Part shown: one piece after another, positions 53,776-63,638 of the stretch | Layout of the letters: each line of letters begins with the position of its first letter | Position numbering within the stretch: the stretch's first letter is position 1 | Assembly (NCBI GenBank): GCA_003550325.1 | Contig: QKWP01001700.1 | Span: forward strand, 38,241 to 102,240 | DNA length: 64,000 nucleotides | Origin: Gigaspora rosea | Taxonomy: Eukaryota; Glomeromycota; Glomeromycetes; Diversisporales; Gigasporaceae | Direction: 5' to 3' | The notes under the pieces: generated by a model | What the model was told of the DNA's origin: nothing | Database searches by the model: none | Seen by the model: only the letters and a program-made list of their open reading frames with translations | Made by a program: the position numbers and the translations under genes

Positions 53776-53924
53776 ATAATAAGGTTTAAAGTATTTAAAA
53801 TCTACTAATCAAATTTTATTAATTTTAAATAATCCTATAGATCATTTGGCTTTTCAAAATTAGAATTAAATTTTTTAATATGAGGTGATCAACTAGAAAT
53901 ACAACTTAAAAATCAATACCAAAA

Positions 53925-54020
53925 CCTGCAGATCAATAGCATTGTGGTTATGCTTTTGGGTCCTAATTGCAAAGTCACTAGTTCAAGTCAGATCATCTAC
54001 ACAAGGTTTTTGAGAAAAAA
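53925..54020 (+). mobile_element. Short tRNA-like SINE head
   Basis: ATAGCATTGTGGTTATGC (A-box-like, as at 4357) and TAGTTCAAGTC (B-box-like), then an A-rich stretch at about 54014. The acceptor ends do not pair well, so I do not call a functional tRNA. Confidence 0.5.
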
Positions 54021-54188
54021 AAGGGGCATGCCAAAACTATGATTGGTGATTTAGCTACATTTTCCAAAATGCACATTTAGTACTAAATAAAGAAACAATG
54101 AATACTTTTAGTAGAATTCTGGTTGAATAAAAAATACTTTTGGTGAAATTCTGGTTGAATAAAAAAAAATAATATAAAAGGCAAGTAA

Positions 54189-54343
54189 TAGAGATGGGCA
54201 CTATGCACATGACTGCATGCGTGCATACAGTTAATCCTGGTTAGCATTAAGAAATTAAATCATAACTTTGGTCAAAACATGCATGCATGCATGCACGCAT
54301 GTGCATGCTAAAATGAAAAAATATTGCATATTGCCCATCTCTA
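54189..54343. mobile_element. hAT MITE, TIR TAGAGATGGGCA, 8-bp TSD GCAAGTA(A/G)
   Basis: Ends TAGAGATGGGCACTATGCA and TGCATATTGCCCATCTCTA; flanks GCAAGTAA (54181-54188) and GCAAGTAG (54344-54351). The interior has GCATGC tandem phrases. Only 155 bp. Confidence 0.9.
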
Positions 54344-54632
54344 GCAAGTAGTACTAATTCAATTAAAGAAAATGTCCTTAGACAAACTCAAAACAGCCCA
54401 GTAGTGGCCCAGTCCTACATTCAAAATAGAAGGTGACTAAAAACTTCAAAAAGAACAAATGGAAGGAAGTACTAAACCACTCCTAGAACTCTGAATAATC
54501 TATGTAAACTTATATTTGAGCATCATAGTAAATTTTTTTTGGTTAGCACTTTTATATTGGTACAGTATATATAAACTATTTTTTAAACATTACATAACAC
54601 TTTTACCCAAGTTTAACTTTTTTTAAAATATA

Positions 54633-54870
54633 ATATTCTCTAAAAAAAAAAAAGATTTATATTCTCTAAAAAAAAAATAAATAAAAAAATCCTAATTTAT
54701 GTTCTCTAAAAAAAAAAAAAAAAAATAAATTACAATTACAGTCTCTAAAAAAAAAAAAAAGAAAAAAAAATACAATTATATTTTCTAAAAAAAAACAAAA
54801 AAAAAACACCAGAATTACGTTTACTAAAAAAAAAGCAAGATTATATTTTCCAAAAAAAAAAAAAAAATAA
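54633..54870 (+). repeat. Imperfect repeat of TTATATTCTCT plus poly(A)
   Basis: At least six units of about 35-45 bp, each (A)TTATATTCTCT-like followed by 8-18 A. Confidence 0.8.
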
Positions 54871-54931
54871 ATAAATAAATAAATAATTTTTTAAGCCCAT
54901 TTGATTCATAATCTGCCATAGATTATAAATA

Positions 54932-54936
<5 letters not shown>

Positions 54937-54962
<26 letters not shown>

Positions 54963-56066
54963 TTCGGCAATCATGCCAATATTTTTATTAGATGCTATTA
55001 ACTGCTTAATTACAGCTTTTATCCTATATTACAAATATTGGCTAACTCGGTTACTCAAGAAGTACCTATGTTTGATCTGCTATAGTAGAATTTATCTCAT
55101 TACTAACTAATCTGTATGACCCAGCTAATAAATCACCGAAAGGAATCTACACTCAGCGCATCATGATTGCCTTCTTTTTAAACCTTCTTCTCCTAGCTTC
55201 TCGAGTAGAAGGATTCTACTAATGAAAAAAATAGATACAATATAGAAAATATAAAGGAGTGAGTAAAATGGAGGGAGTAACTTCTACACCTAAACGGAAA
55301 CCAAAAAACATACAAAAGAAAAACATGAAAAGAAAGAAGAAAAGGGCAAAAAGAAAGAAATATAATGGCACTATTATTGCCTGTGCTAGACTGTAAAGAT
55401 TATATAGTACTGCATAAAGAAACGCTCTATCATAGTACTATATGTATATAAAGAAAAAAAAGAAAAGTAGACGCCTAATAGAATCTTCTAGAAAGAAATT
55501 TCTTCATGGAATCCTCCCAACCTCTGACACGTCAGTCATTGTTTATTTCGTAAGCAGTACCGGAATGCACTCGTGACGTTGATTCCAAATAGGTAGGCGC
55601 AATCCCAATTAGGAAGGAGTAAACACAGTCGATCTTTTGGAGGGGGTAAGCTGGATTTCCCACTTTTTGGCGAAATTTCGAAAGTCCAAAGGGGAGTGTG
55701 ACGACACTCATAACAAATCTTAAAGAGAGTGTATACAAGATAAAACTCATTTTTTTTGTTGTTCCCCACTGTTTTGCCACAGGTCACTTTGTCGACGGAG
55801 CCGCTCTTTGCTCTCCACCAAAATTTCTCGTACAAGGGCGCCACCTCCTGCCAGTTATCTTGTAAGAAGACACTTTTGGCTTGCATGTCGAATATATAAA
55901 GGAGTCCCCCAGAGCAGTAGGTTGACCTTTATAAAAACCGTTTTCTGTGTTATCCTACTATACATTAAGTATAGGCAACGCTCCAACAAAAAAACTTTTT
56001 GTTTTTCTTCGGTCAGAAAATTTGGTCCAAGTGATCATCAGAAAGAGTTGTGAAAATGATTTTTTG
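54937..56066 (-). mobile_element. ~1.13-kb poly(A) retroposon (SINE-like), exact 20-bp TSD
   Basis: Minus-oriented, tail at 54951-54960. CATAGATTATAAATATATAT occurs at 54917-54936 and 56067-56086. The sense 3' end resembles the LINE 3' end: TATAGCAGATCA and, just before poly(A), the hairpin GGCA-TGAT-TGCC. The block at 55626-55684 is nearly identical to 28567-28624. A 116-residue minus-strand reading (55536-55886) lies within; the family copy at 27882 does not preserve it, so I do not call it a gene. Confidence 0.88.
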
Positions 56067-56086
56067 CATAGATTATAAATATATAT

Positions 56087-57571
56087 TCTATAAAATAAAA
56101 AAAAAACTTAAAAAAAAATATTTTCACTATTTTTTTCCAATTTTTGCATTTTTTTGATTCTTTTATTTTTTTAATATTTGTATTTATTACCTGCTAAGTT
56201 ACTATTATGGCCTAGATTTTTTATTAGCATATTTCAAATATAAAATTTATAAAAATTACTCTATTAGCATTTATTTAAATATACCTTTTTTTGTTTTCAA
56301 ATATGGAAAAATGTATGTCTTGCATCTAGCGATCTACATTGCATCTCACATCTCGATTTTGATTGGTTATTTGTTAAATTATAATTTTGGAGTTATTTTT
56401 TATTTTAACAATATCTCATATAATATTAATAAAAAATACTTTTAGATAATGCGCTTATATGCAAAATTTCGTGCTGAACAATTTTACTTAGGCGCCAAAC
56501 AAAGATTATCTTAATAGAATTTTAGAATATTTTCATTTTTTTATTTTTTTCTTTAGTTTTTTGATAATATCTTAAGAGTCTACTAAGATAATCTTCTTAA
56601 GTTCTCTAAGTAAACTTGTTCAGCATGAGGTTTTACATATAGGCGAAAATTTTTTTTATAATATCTTTAATTTTTCTTAGGATAGTTAGATTTTTTAATT
56701 TTTGTTTACATTTTTTGTCTTTGTTTACATTCGATCATTAAACAAAAATCAATCATCTGATTGGTACGATCGGAGGTGCGAAAAATAAGAATACCCACCT
56801 CCGCAGGATATAAATAATCCCTCAAATATAATCTTTTTATTTAATACCTATTTTTCAAATATAACCTTTTTTTAAAAAAAGGCCCTCTATTAGCAATTTT
56901 TCAAATATGATCTCATATAGATTATTCAGGGTCCTCACCCCTTAAAACAAATGATCAAGAAACCAGACAGAAGCTGAAAACTGACAAATACTGCCGACAG
57001 GCTAGGTAACTAAATAAGAGATATCCAGATGACTGAGTATAGAATTAGATAGTACAACTAGGCTAAGAAAAATTGTAAAAATGTAATAAGAAATACATAA
57101 CTTTAATAAAAAGATCGCCAATAGCAACTTTAAGTAAAACCTTAAGAAAATTAAAAAAAAAATCAAAACTGGTTCTTTCTTTTTTTTTTTAAATCAATTT
57201 TTTTAATTTGTTTTTTTTTTTTTAATATGTTTTCTTTTTTTTTTACTACTATACTGATATAGGTATTTTACAATACTTAAAAATTGACCAATTAGGTTTT
57301 ATTAATTTTCAAATGATCCAATCAGTTATTTGGCTTTTGAAATGACCCATAACCAGTTATTAGTTATTTGGGTCAGTTGAATCATTTCAGATTATTTACT
57401 ATCTCTGGATCAAAGGGTCAAAGTATATATAATTTAAAAAATCTTATCTACATCCTGTATTTATTGAAAAGTAATTTAAAATATTATGTAATAATATAAA
57501 AATGGTACTGTAAAAAATGTATAATGATTAAAATATGATTTAATAAATATGTAATATTGATTAAAAATGTA
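56087..57571. repeat. Foldback remnants and A+T-rich sequence
   Basis: About 56318-56785 is a foldback centred near 56545: CGCTTATATGCAAAATTTCG.. pairs with ..TTTTACATATAGGCG. About 56798-56934 has ends AGGATATAAATAATC and GATTATTCAGGGTCCT and CAAATATAACC phrases like the MITE at 58575. About 57262-57411 ends TCAGATTATTTACTATCTCTGG, the inverse of the phrase at 27205. No gene. Confidence 0.5.
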
Positions 57572-58574
57572 TATTTAATTGGGCTTTTCTATATATCTCT
57601 GGCCAGATATATATAGCTTAAATGCTTCTGGCCTTTTTGGCCAATCAAAAAATAGGAAAATCACATGATTAAAAGTTTATGTGTTAATCCGATTGCTGAT
57701 GTAAAATCGACGTGCATCGCCAGATCCATAAGTATAGATCATCTTTGATCTGTTTTTTTTGTTTTTTTCTTTACCTTTGTTTTCTTCGCTTCTTTCGCTT
57801 TCTTTACTAACAAATTTTTTTTTTATTTAGCATATTGTTATCTTTCGTTGTGCCATTTCTGTCGTTGTAGTTGGTGTCTTGTCGTTGGTGTCGTCATTAG
57901 ATTTCCTCGGGGTTAAGCATCTTACAGGTGGTCGTGTAGGTGTTTATTGGTAGACTTTCGTGTTTCTCTGGGGTTGTCTTTCATTTTCTTCGATGTTTTT
58001 GTGGAGGGTGGTCTTATGTTCTCTTCTCTTCTTTGGTTGTTTAGGGACGTAGAATCGGCCAGTGAAGTGGTACTCGCAAAGGTTCGTTTTTTTTCTTTTT
58101 TTTCTTTTTTCCTTCTTATTTTCTTTAACCTGTTTAGGTTTTTTCTTTTAGGTTTGCCAAAATATAGAATCATCGTCGTTTGTCGTTGGTGCTGTCATTG
58201 TTGGTGCTCCTTTGGCCGCTAATGTTGTTTGTTGGTGCTTCTGTCATCAGTGATATTTTCTGTTGGTATTTTATAACTGGCGTCATCGTTTGTTGGCGCT
58301 CTTTTTATTTTTGGTGAGTCATTCTTTAGGCCTTTTTCGTCGTTGGTGAGTTCGTTCTTTGGTGCCCCTTTTCGTCGTTAGTTTTATTGGTGCCTTTTTT
58401 CGTCACTGTGCCAGTGCACATATCGTGTCGAGTTGATTTCAGTGGTGCCATGTCGTGTTATTTCGCTAGTGCTGTGTTGTACCAATACCGCGTTATACTG
58501 TATTTTGCTAGTGTTGTTTCGTATCGCCGTATTGCCGTATCGGTATTACCGTATCGCTGTATTCGTGCCGTGTC

Positions 58575-58945
58575 AGAACCCCGAACAATACATATAGAGG
58601 TTACATTAGCTTTAATATAAACTTTTTAAAATTTTTATCCACTTTTTATCAGAGCTAATTAATCATATTTTACATATAAGCTTTAATATTTAATAAAATT
58701 TAACCAATTTTCAAATATAACAATACTTTTTTTAAAAAATTTTTTTTTATCCAAATTTTAAATATAGCCTATTTAAAACTTATTAATTTTATCCACTTTT
58801 AATAATATAATATTAAAAGCTTTTATCCACTTTTAAATATAACCTTTTGGTCAATATCCACTTTTCAAATATAACATTTTTGTAAAAAGGTAACCTTTTT
58901 AGCCAAAATTCCAATGTAACCCCTATATATATTGTTCGGGGTCCT
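58575..58945. mobile_element. AGGACCCC-class MITE, 8-bp TSD GC(C/T)GTGTC
   Basis: Ends AGAACCCCGAACAATACATA and the inverse of TATATTGTTCGGGGTCCT. Flanks GCCGTGTC (58567-58574) and GCTGTGTC (58946-58953). The interior repeats CAAATATAACC. It shares terminal bases, but not the interior, with the 6301/31667 family. Confidence 0.85.
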
Positions 58946-58985
58946 GCTGTGTCCATATTTTGCTAAAGGTCGTTTATATCATATT

Positions 58986-59060
58986 AGGGTTAGGGTTAGG
59001 GTTAGTGGAAGATAAAATGGGCCTAGGGTTAGAATTAGGGTTAGGGTTAGAATTAAGTAG
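58986..59060. repeat. Interstitial telomere-like TTAGGG repeats
   Basis: Four units of TTAGGG at 58986, then degenerate units (TTAGAATTAGGGTTAGGG) to about 59055. Lies in the MULE-like element. Confidence 0.8.
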
Positions 59061-59292
59061 TAGCACGGAGTTAGTGTAAGAGATAGTAGTTATTCAGGTT
59101 TAGTGTTAGGTTAGATAGTAGCGCGAGTTTATGTAAGTTATTTTGTTATAAATTATCATAAATAAATATAAAATAAATATAAAATAAATATAAGAAATAA
59201 ATATAAAATCGTGTACCTGGTACTAGTAATTTTAAGATTCGAAGTTTTTGATCGGTTCGATCATGGGATGCACGACCAAGTTAGGGTGGCTA

Positions 59293-59553
59293 AAGCCAAA
59301 GGTGCGTATATATGTTTTTGATTATTTAATTAAATTAGGATAAGGATTAGTTAGGAATTAGGGATAGGGCCTGGCTTAAAAGTAAAATTGTCTTTCCGAC
59401 ATTTTTTTAATGCTCCTAGACAGGTTTGGATACTCGTTTTTTGTATTTTCGTGTTTTTCACTTTTTTTCTTTGTTTTTGTCTTGTTGGGCTGATCCGTAA
59501 AGAACAAAATTTATGATTTGATTGGCTTTTTATCACGTAAATGCACCTGGCTT
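59293..59553. mobile_element. TA-flanked MITE, TIR AAGCCA..GGTGCG (copy 2, inverted)
   Basis: TA at 59291-59292 and 59554-59555. The sequence is the reverse complement of the MITE 2524-2793 with scattered changes, including the CCTAGACAGGTTT and GATTTGATTGGCTTTT blocks. The minus-strand ORF over it is not a gene. Confidence 0.85.
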
Positions 59554-59733
59554 TAGACAACCCCCAAGTTAGTAAAGTGTGGTCAGACTTTGGGATACAC
59601 AAACTTTTCCGATCACCTGATGCTTTGGAAAAGTGGGTCACGTGATTTTTGCTTATTTTGATTGGGCAATAGGCCAGAGACATATAGGCTATATATATCT
59701 GGCCAGAGATATATAGAAAAGCCCTATTTAATT

Positions 59734-60329
59734 TAAATATAATATATATATTGTACTTGAATTTGGATTTTGTTCTAATTCAGAATTGGGCCTAATTCTA
59801 ACTCTAATACCAGTCCTAATCCTAATCCTAAAGTCATAATTCTGCACAAAATTCTTATTTGGAGCAGCCCAATTCTGAATTTGAACAAATTCTAAACAAA
59901 TTTCAAATTTGGATACAACATATATATAAAATGTATAATAAGGGCGCTGACATTTATTAGGTAATATTTTAGGGGATGGAGTGTCAAGAAAAATCTTACC
60001 TTAGTTAAATTTGATTAGCCAAAATTCTATTTATAGATCTTACCTGGGGGTGGGGATAAGCCCCTTTAGTAAATAGATATTAGATAATAAATGTCAGCGC
60101 CCTAATAAATAAATATAAAATTTTAAAATTGCAAAATTTTGTAAAATTTTATAAAAGCTTGTGAAAATCTGTAAAAACTTTCATATATTTGCAAAAAGCA
60201 TGATTATTAAATATATACATTGTTTATTTATTTTTTTAAAAAATTTTAAAATTTTACAAAATATTGCAAAATATTGCAGATTTTTTATATGATAATATGT
60301 GAAATATTTTTTTTTGTGACTTCTGAAGA
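59734..60329. other. A+T-rich gene-free stretch
   Basis: Includes an inverted pair GGGCGCTGACATTTAT (about 59943) and ATAAATGTCAGCGCCC (about 60088), likely ends of a ~160-bp MITE, and later TTGCAAAATTTTG phrases. No gene. Confidence 0.5.
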
Positions 60330-60619
60330 AGGACCCCAGACATCTCTCATATAGGTTATAACTGGATTTTAGCCAATTTTGATCTAATTTGCTAAAAATA
60401 ACAAACCTATATTTACTTAAATAACTTCTGATTCAGTAATCAGAATTGAATAAACTTTTTTTTTGTTAGATGTGCGCTTCATTTTAAAAAAAAGTTCATT
60501 CAAATTGGACTACTAGATGCCAAGATAATTGCCAAAAACTAGTTTTTTACTTCTCAAATTTCAGAGGTTTTTGTTTAAACATGTAATATATGACCTCTGT
60601 ACTAGATGTTTGGGTTTTT
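60330..60619. mobile_element. AGGACCCC-family hAT-like MITE, diverged copy
   Basis: Starts AGGACCCCAGACATCTCTCA and ends AGATGTTTGGGTTTTT. The right terminus has several C-to-T changes and the TSD is no longer clear. Confidence 0.8.
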
Positions 60620-60687
60620 TTGGAGAGAAATAATTAAATAGTAGTTTGTATTTTTTTATTTGACCTATTTTACAATATTTTGCAATA

Positions 60688-60885
60688 CAAGTCACTCTCG
60701 TTATAGTGAACTCTCGATATAGTGAAGACTAATTAAAATCTCGATATAGTGAAGTTAAGCTCAAAGCCAGCTTATATAAAATTCTCTTGATATAGTGAAT
60801 TTACTAATAAAACTCTCGATATAATGAATTTTTTAAAAAATTTTATTAATGGAACGGATCACTTCACTATAACGAGAGTGACTTG
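60688..60885. mobile_element. Pogo/Tc1-like MITE, TIR CAAGTCACTCTCGTTATAGT, TA TSD
   Basis: Perfect ~23-bp inverted ends (CAAGTCACTCTCGTTATAGT..) between TA dinucleotides. CTCGATATAGTGAA-like phrases repeat five times inside, possibly transposase-binding iterons. 198 bp. Confidence 0.92.
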
Positions 60886-61531
60886 TACATTTCAAAATAT
60901 TTTGAAATTTATTTTAAAATATTTTGAAAAAAAATCTTTTAAAAAATTGTACATCTTTTAAAAAATATTGCAATAATCACAATTCTTTCAAAAGATTTCA
61001 GCATGTAATTTCTTTCAAAAAATTTTATATATTTTTTTGCTAATATAGTTTCACAGTTTTAGGTTCACAATTTTATTAATTCAGCTCTGTTTTACCAATA
61101 AAGTCAAAACTATTTCACTACTCTATCCTTTAAATTGTAATGAAAATAAGTTTGTCTGCATAGATTTTAAAATTTTAAATTTTTTAAATAAAACTTTAAA
61201 TATTAATTTTAGCTATATACTTTCGAAATAAATATAATATTACAGTAATTCCTATTTTATAAACTTTATTATAAAAATTTTTTTAAATTATTAAAAAATT
61301 TTGGCATAAAAAGTTTAAAATTTTGTTTTAAAGCTTTTACTATAAAATTTTTTTAAAATTTCCCAAATTTTATATATTTTTGTTTATAAAAAATTTTTTA
61401 CTTCTAATACAAGTCTTAATTTTTACAAGTAAATTATTTAAGAATTTTTGATATTTTCGCATATGCGATACACCGCACCCTATAAGATCTGGTGTAATGT
61501 GAAATCAAAACAATAAATTAATTCGTTAGTT

Positions 61532-61566
61532 TAGGGTTAGGGTGAGGGTGAGGGATAGGGTTAGGG
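61532..61566. repeat. Interstitial TTAGGG-like repeats, left of a hAT insertion
   Basis: TTAGGGTTAGGGTGAGGGTG-type degenerate units; they resume after the MITE at 61841-61865. Confidence 0.75.
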
Positions 61567-61840
61567 CAGTGTTGTACACGGACATTGTCCCGCCGATTTT
61601 TCAGGGACGCGGACAGTCCGGGACGGGACGTCCGGGACATGTCCGCAATAATGTCCCAACATGATGGACATGTCCGCCGGGTAAAACCAATCAAATTGCG
61701 GAATTATACGAATTTTATTGGTTGATGATCACGTGTTTAGTCACCAAATGTCCGGGACAAAAAAAATTCTGAGCGGACATGTCCCGGACGTCCCGTCCCG
61801 GACTGTCCGCCGTCCGTGTCCGTGTCCCATGACAACACTG
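61567..61840. mobile_element. hAT MITE, TIR CAGTGTTGT, 8-bp TSD GGTTAGGG, G+C-rich hairpin
   Basis: CAGTGTTGT...ACAACACTG with exact GGTTAGGG at 61559-61566 and 61841-61848. Both arms carry a G+C-rich block (GGACAGTCCGGGACGGGACG and its inverse) that would make a strong hairpin. G+C content contrasts sharply with its surroundings. Confidence 0.95.
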
Positions 61841-62061
61841 GGTTAGGGTGAGAGATAGAGTTAGGTAGAGCGATTTAGCAAAGAGATGCTAACCCAAAAA
61901 TTTTAAGAGGAATTTTTTTTGTTAGTGCTTGAGAGATGATTTCATAGGCAAAATTTCGTGCTATAGCCGATTTTTAAAAAAAAATCGCAATTGCTTCGAT
62001 TTCACGTTACACCTATACTTGTTGGCAAAACTAAAAATTTTCAAAATCCCACTCAAACCCA

Positions 62062-62272
62062 AATCCCAATTGGATAAACCCAAATCCCAAACTGAAAAAA
62101 TCCCAATCCCAATTCCCAAATCCCAAACCTATCCCAAATCCCAAACCTATCCCAAATCCCAAACCTGTCCCAAATCCCAATCCCAAATCCCAATCCCAAA
62201 TCCCAATCCCAAATCCCAAATCCCAATCCCAAATCCCAAATCCCAATCCCAAATCCCAATCCCAAATACCAA
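62062..62272 (+). repeat. CCAAATCCC / CCAATCCC minisatellite (left arm)
   Basis: Alternating 6- and 7-bp units. The inverse array is at 63440-63638 on the other arm of the foldback, so the two can pair. Confidence 0.92.
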
Positions 62273-62340
62273 TTTCAAATTCCAAATTTAAAATTTAAAA
62301 TTAAAATTCTAATTTAAATTCTAATTACAAATTATATTTA

Positions 62341-62954
62341 GGGAGTTGCTATTCGCACCATGGATTTTTGCTATTCGCACCATGGTTACACAAGATTTTC
62401 TATTTTTAGAATTTAAAATAATATATGCACTTATGTTACACAAAGGCCTAGTGCATTGTTTTTGCAAAAATAATTTTTGGTTACACGCCGCTAATGGTGT
62501 GTAACATTACACGAGTCTAATTTTGGTAACCTAACACTGGGTTGGCCAGTATTAAGCTTAATGCTGGTGGGCACTATCATGATAATGCCACCGGTGGGTT
62601 AGACATAATTCCGGCCCACTCTAACCCTAAATCTAGGACATATGCATCTAGTATATGTACAGTAATTGGCTAGATTTAGGTTTAGGGTGGGCCGGAATTA
62701 TGTCTAACCCCGTCGGGGGCATTATCATGATAGTGCCACCAGCATTAAACTTAATGCTGGCCGACCCAGATTAGGTTATTAAAATTAGACTTGTATAACA
62801 TTACACAATATTAATGGCGTATAACCAAAAATTATTTTTGCAAAAACAATGCACTGGGCCTTTGTGAAACACAAGTGCATAAATTCTAAAAATAGAAAAT
62901 CTCATGTAACCATAGTGCGAATAGCAAAAATCCATAGTGCGAATAGCAATTTCC
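62341..62954. mobile_element. Long palindrome (foldback MITE), ends GGGAGTTGCTATTCGCACCA
   Basis: Two ~300-bp arms pair nearly throughout (e.g. GGCCGGAATTATGTCTAACC and inverse), with the centre near 62650. The terminal TTGCTATTCGCACCATGG phrase is repeated just inside. Termini resemble those of the 6.5-kb foldback at 30795. TSD not clear. Confidence 0.85.
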
Positions 62955-63022
62955 TATATATTTATTTTATATAAACAAAATTTTTAATATTAAATATATA
63001 TTTATTTTGAGTGACATAGGCT

Positions 63023-63318
63023 AGGACCCCGGACATCTCTTATATAGGTCATAACTGGATTTTGGCCAATTTTGACCTAATTTGCTGAAAATGACAAAAT
63101 CTATTTATTTAAATAACTTTTGATCCAGTGATCAGAATTGAATGAACTTTTTTTTGTTAGATGCGCCTCACTGAGAACTTCATTTTAAAAAAAGTTCATT
63201 CAAATTGGACTACTAGATGCCAAGATAATTGCCAAAAACTGATTTTTGCTTTTCAAATTTCGGGGGTTTTTGCTGAAATGCGTAACGTATGACCTCTGTA
63301 CTACATGTCCGGGGTCCT
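63023..63318. mobile_element. AGGACCCC-family hAT-like MITE, exact 8-bp TSD CATAGGCT
   Basis: Ends AGGACCCCGGACATCT and ATGTCCGGGGTCCT; CATAGGCT at 63015-63022 and 63319-63326. Best-preserved copy in the window (296 bp). Confidence 0.95.
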
Positions 63319-63439
63319 CATAGGCTATAGATGCCACTCAAAATAAATATGTATTTAATAATTAAAAATTTTGTTTATATAAAATAAATATATATTTAAT
63401 AATATAGTTTGTAATTAGAATTTAAATTAGAATTTTAAA

Positions 63440-63638
63440 TTTGGAATTTGGAATTGGGATTTGGGATTAGGATTTGGGATTGGGATTTGGAATTTGGGAT
63501 TGGGATTTGGGATTGGGATTTGGGATTTGGGATTGGGATTTGGGATTGGGATTTGGGACAGGTTTGGGATTTGGGATAGGTTTGGGATTTGGGATAGGTT
63601 TGGGATTTGGGATTTGGGATTGGGATTTGTCCAGTTTT
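63440..63638 (-). repeat. GGGATTTGG / GGGATTGG minisatellite (right arm)
   Basis: Inverted counterpart of 62062-62272. Confidence 0.92.

Larger units (their letters stand above)
57581..59724. mobile_element. MULE-like element, 36-bp perfect TIR, 9-bp TSD TATTTAATT
   Basis: Ends starting GGGCTTTTCTATATATCTCT are perfect inverses over 36 bp. TATTTAATT lies at 57572-57580 and 59725-59733. The interior (57840-58560) is full of GTCGTTGGTG, TTGGTGCC and CGTATCG phrases in the orientation opposite to the similar repeats of 33640-34195. Two younger MITEs lie inside (58575-58945, 59293-59553). The ORFs here are repeat artefacts and no transposase is seen. Confidence 0.9.

Noticed and set aside
53925-54000. 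Possible functional tRNA gene
   Set aside because: Box-like motifs are present but the acceptor and anticodon stems do not pair well; better explained as a SINE head.
55536-55886. 116-residue minus-strand ORF
   Set aside because: It lies in the poly(A) retroposon 54937-56066, resembles no family I know, and the sister copy at 27882-29002 does not keep the frame.
57947-58620. Phe/Val-rich plus-strand ORFs
   Set aside because: Translations of the TTGGTGTC and CGTATCG repeat interior of the MULE-like element.
59351-59683. 110-residue minus-strand ORF
   Set aside because: Spans the MITE 59293-59553 and the end of the MULE-like element; its MITE counterpart at 2524 has no such ORF.
61929-62291. 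120-residue plus-strand ORF rich in PKSQIPIPN
   Set aside because: It is a translation of the CCAAATCCC minisatellite; the inverse array gives similar ORFs on both strands.
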